Source: Oligoflexia bacterium (GTDB taxonomy: Bacteria; Bdellovibrionota; Bacteriovoracia; Bacteriovoracales; Bacteriovoracaceae). From it: a DNA stretch of 64,000 nt. Made by a program: the position numbers and the translations under genes. The notes beneath the pieces were generated by a model that saw nothing but the letters and a program-made list of their open reading frames with translations, was not told where the DNA came from and did not search any database. Shown in pieces: positions 62,021 to 64,000 of this stretch. Location: positions 124,001-188,000 of the forward strand of contig JADFZW010000003.1 of assembly GCA_015232355.1 (NCBI GenBank), written 5' to 3'. Every line of letters begins with the position of its first letter. Position 1 is the first letter of the stretch.

Positions 62021-64000
62021 ATATTTATTACTATTTTAGGATTGTGGACTTTATTATTTAATGTAAATATACAAATTGCATATTCATCACAAGATAACTG
62101 TTTTGATTCAAAAGATTGCAAAGGACAACCAGTTCTTAGCACGACAGTATCTAGTCGAATATTTGTTGTTAATTCTTCTAATGATTCCAAGAAACTTGAA
62201 GATAAGCTTACCTTGTTTGGTAATGATCCAGATAAGTGTCGAGAGTTGCAACAAAAAAAAGAAAAGGAAAATATTCCAGGAAATAAAAAATTAAGCGAAA
62301 GAGAAAACAATTATTTAAATAACTGCAAATCAATGAATAATTTTTTATTTAATACATTGTTAAGTACAGGTGAATTTTTGGTCACGCCAGTGGGAAATTA
62401 TGTAGATGGATATTTTCAAGTTAAACTAAAACAACCTGAAAGTGGACATAGTTTGAATGAGATGAGACAAGAAATGAAAGATTTTAAATTCAAAACATGT
62501 GTTGAATGTCTTAAAAGTTTTGGATCTTTTGTTTATGGGATACCTCGCGCGACTATGCATTCAATTGAATGGTGGACTCGTGGTAATTTAGGATTTGGTA
62601 ATAGCTTTTATCAACTTGCTTTAGATCTTAAAAATACAAAAATTACTGAAGATAGTGATAAATTTTCAATTAAAAGTAAAATATCTTGTAGACCAAGAAA
62701 AATTTCATCAAAATCTGGTAAAATGAAAAATAAAGGTTGTGAACAGGAATTTGTCTTTGGTCCCATAACATTAAATTCAGAGGTAATATTTATAAAAGAG
62801 AGCAGCAGTATGCTTAGTTTAGATCAAAAGAATACATCAATAGAACTAAGAACAAATGTAGTGATAAATATTGCTGAAATTAAAGTTAATTTCAAACTTA
62901 GTAAAAAGGATGATCTTTTAAGTACAATAACAAATAAGAATGCTCCTAAAATTACAATTGCACCTGAAGCAATTAGCATACATATTAATGAAAGTGATAA
63001 ATATAATAAATCTCTTCTTGATCAGGCAGTTTTATTGTTAGGTGATGGAAATCAGGGATTAAAAAATGTGATAATTGATCGAGTAGTTGATCTAGTCAAT
63101 AATTATGCTTTGGCGAAGGTAATGTCAAAAATCGAAGATAAAGTTAGCAGTCTTAGCGGTTCTAGCAGCACTAATACTTTTTCGATTGGATCAATTATGA
63201 GTAAAACATTTGATAATCTTGTGAAAGAACATTCAGATAAGATACCTATTCTTTTTCCTGAGCATAAGGATAGTTTTCAATACATTGAAGATTTTGAACA
63301 ATTGTTGATAGTAAATGATTTAAAAGGAATGAATGTTGATTCAAAAGATATTGAAGGTAAAAAAAATAGGAAAACATTAATAAAAAATGTACTAGGAAAC
63401 CACGAGCAATTAAAGGATATTGTAAAACTTATAACAGATAACTCAATACAACCAAAGATATTGAGGGAACATCTATATAGACGTTTGAAAGAGATATTTA
63501 ATAAAATTTTTTACAACAGAAAAGATGTTGAAAATTGCATGGACCCAAGACAATGTTTACTTACTTTTTTTAATCCTAATGAAGATCCTGAATCTTTAAG
63601 AAATGTTTCTAGTAAAGAGATGAAGAAAAACAGAACGCAAAGGAAGCTATCAAGATTAATTAATCCAAATGATAGTAGTAAGCATTTAGTGTTAGATATG
63701 AAGGATTCATACATAGAAGGATTTATGTTACTAAAAAAAGCGATAGAGGAAAAAGAAAATATGAATGAAGAAGATATGAATATTGATATAAAAGCATTGA
63801 TTGGTCTTAATGAAATTTTCCAAAAGATAAGAGATAAAACAAGCTTTCCAAAATACTGTTCATCAGTAAGATCGATGTTTACAATGCATGATTTGGGGCC
63901 ATGTACAGTAGCTAAGATTGAAATAGACATAGAAGAATTAAACAGAATTTTGAAGAAATTTGTTGAAGAAGCAGGGTTAACTAATAATAGTTTATCAAAA
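61991..64000 (+). CDS. Secreted protein of unknown function, 3' end outside window
   Basis: An open frame of 670 codons running off the right edge. AAGGA lies 8 bases before the first ATG. Five tandem ATGAAA units encode MKMKMKMKMK at the start of a signal peptide whose hydrophobic core is 'IFITILGLWTLLFNVNIQI'. It should be cleaved near 'AYSSQD'. The mature region has paired cysteines ('CFDSKDC', 'CVECLK') and mixed alpha/beta content. No family recognised. It lies 133 bp after the giant lipoprotein; that gap is AT-rich with a T9 run at 61911-61919 that may end the previous transcript. Confidence 0.75.
   Translation, partial: MKMKMKMKMKIFITILGLWTLLFNVNIQIAYSSQDNCFDSKDCKGQPVLSTTVSSRIFVVNSSNDSKKLEDKLTLFGNDPDKCRELQQKKEKENIPGNKKLSERENNYLNNCKSMNNFLFNTLLSTGEFLVTPVGNYVDGYFQVKLKQPESGHSLNEMRQEMKDFKFKTCVECLKSFGSFVYGIPRATMHSIEWWTRGNLGFGNSFYQLALDLKNTKITEDSDKFSIKSKISCRPRKISSKSGKMKNKGCEQEFVFGPITLNSEVIFIKESSSMLSLDQKNTSIELRTNVVINIAEIKVNFKLSKKDDLLSTITNKNAPKITIAPEAISIHINESDKYNKSLLDQAVLLLGDGNQGLKNVIIDRVVDLVNNYALAKVMSKIEDKVSSLSGSSSTNTFSIGSIMSKTFDNLVKEHSDKIPILFPEHKDSFQYIEDFEQLLIVNDLKGMNVDSKDIEGKKNRKTLIKNVLGNHEQLKDIVKLITDNSIQPKILREHLYRRLKEIFNKIFYNRKDVENCMDPRQCLLTFFNPNEDPESLRNVSSKEMKKNRTQRKLSRLINPNDSSKHLVLDMKDSYIEGFMLLKKAIEEKENMNEEDMNIDIKALIGLNEIFQKIRDKTSFPKYCSSVRSMFTMHDLGPCTVAKIEIDIEELNRILKKFVEEAGLTNNSLSK

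Noticed and set aside
61924..62310. Minus-strand open frame near the right end
   Set aside because: It lies opposite the plus-strand secreted gene that has a ribosome site, signal peptide and 670 open codons. Its phenylalanine/isoleucine run mirrors the ATGAAA repeat.
63511..63930. Minus-strand open frame at the right end
   Set aside because: Fully inside the plus-strand partial gene. Its hydrophobic serine-rich content is a by-product of the opposite strand's codon use.
1..64000. tRNA, rRNA, IS element, phage or integrase genes
   Set aside because: No cloverleaf with conserved T-loop, no rRNA stretch, and no transposase or integrase motif was recognised on reading both strands. A dedicated scan could still find a small RNA.

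Overview
The window is AT-rich, densely coded DNA from a Gram-negative bacterium with an elaborate outer membrane. It carries type II secretion gspN, a lipid A-type aminoarabinose (Arn) pathway, MsbA, MotA/MotB, a FadL-like porin, many signal-peptide and lipoprotein genes ending in beta-barrel-like domains, and kilobase-long FN3/choice-of-anchor lipoproteins. This fits Bdellovibrionota, perhaps a Bacteriovorax-like predator. That placement is inferred from gene content, not from a marker gene. No rRNA, tRNA, CRISPR array, IS element or prophage was recognised.

Layout. 1-1.3 kb: end of a type II secretion cluster (gspM-like tail, gspN). 1.3-7.5 kb: an exported FAM20/HipA-like kinase, a small barrel protein, two small putative regulators, and an exported MoxR-type AAA+ protein interrupted by an in-frame TGA. 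7.5-12.7 kb: a dehydrogenase-like protein, 3-methyladenine glycosylase, recO and msbA. 12.7-15.1 kb: threonine catabolism (tdh-kbl). 16-20.6 kb: an FNR-type regulator, an iron alcohol dehydrogenase, and a cysteine desulfurase-thiI pair for tRNA 4-thiouridine. 20.5-30.3 kb: a large GT-C-like membrane protein and the Arn genes (arnT, arnB, arnD, a stand-alone ArnA decarboxylase, and an ArnC fused to the ArnA formyltransferase). 30.3-35.1 kb: a BMP-type nucleoside ABC importer.

35.4-40.6 kb holds the most unusual block: motA, motB, a barrel-like protein, a PEGA-TPR protein, and a 768-residue protein that joins a FliF-like periplasmic ring domain and transmembrane helix to FliG-like domains. The genes are nearly contiguous. 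This looks like a self-contained stator-plus-rotor motor without other flagellar genes in view.

40.6-64 kb: two giant lipoproteins, a CheY-like receiver, a membrane sensor-like protein, and a 70-bp duplication with a decayed FN3 gene fragment. These are followed by a CsgG/FlgT-like lipoprotein, barrel proteins, a FadL-like porin, a 1.67-kresidue lipoprotein, and a secreted protein that runs off the window's end.

A theme across the window is in-frame short tandem repeats, mostly of 6, 9 or 12 bases. They sit inside genes of every kind, including core enzymes, and encode runs such as KDKD, NENE, QNQN, NANA and MKMK.
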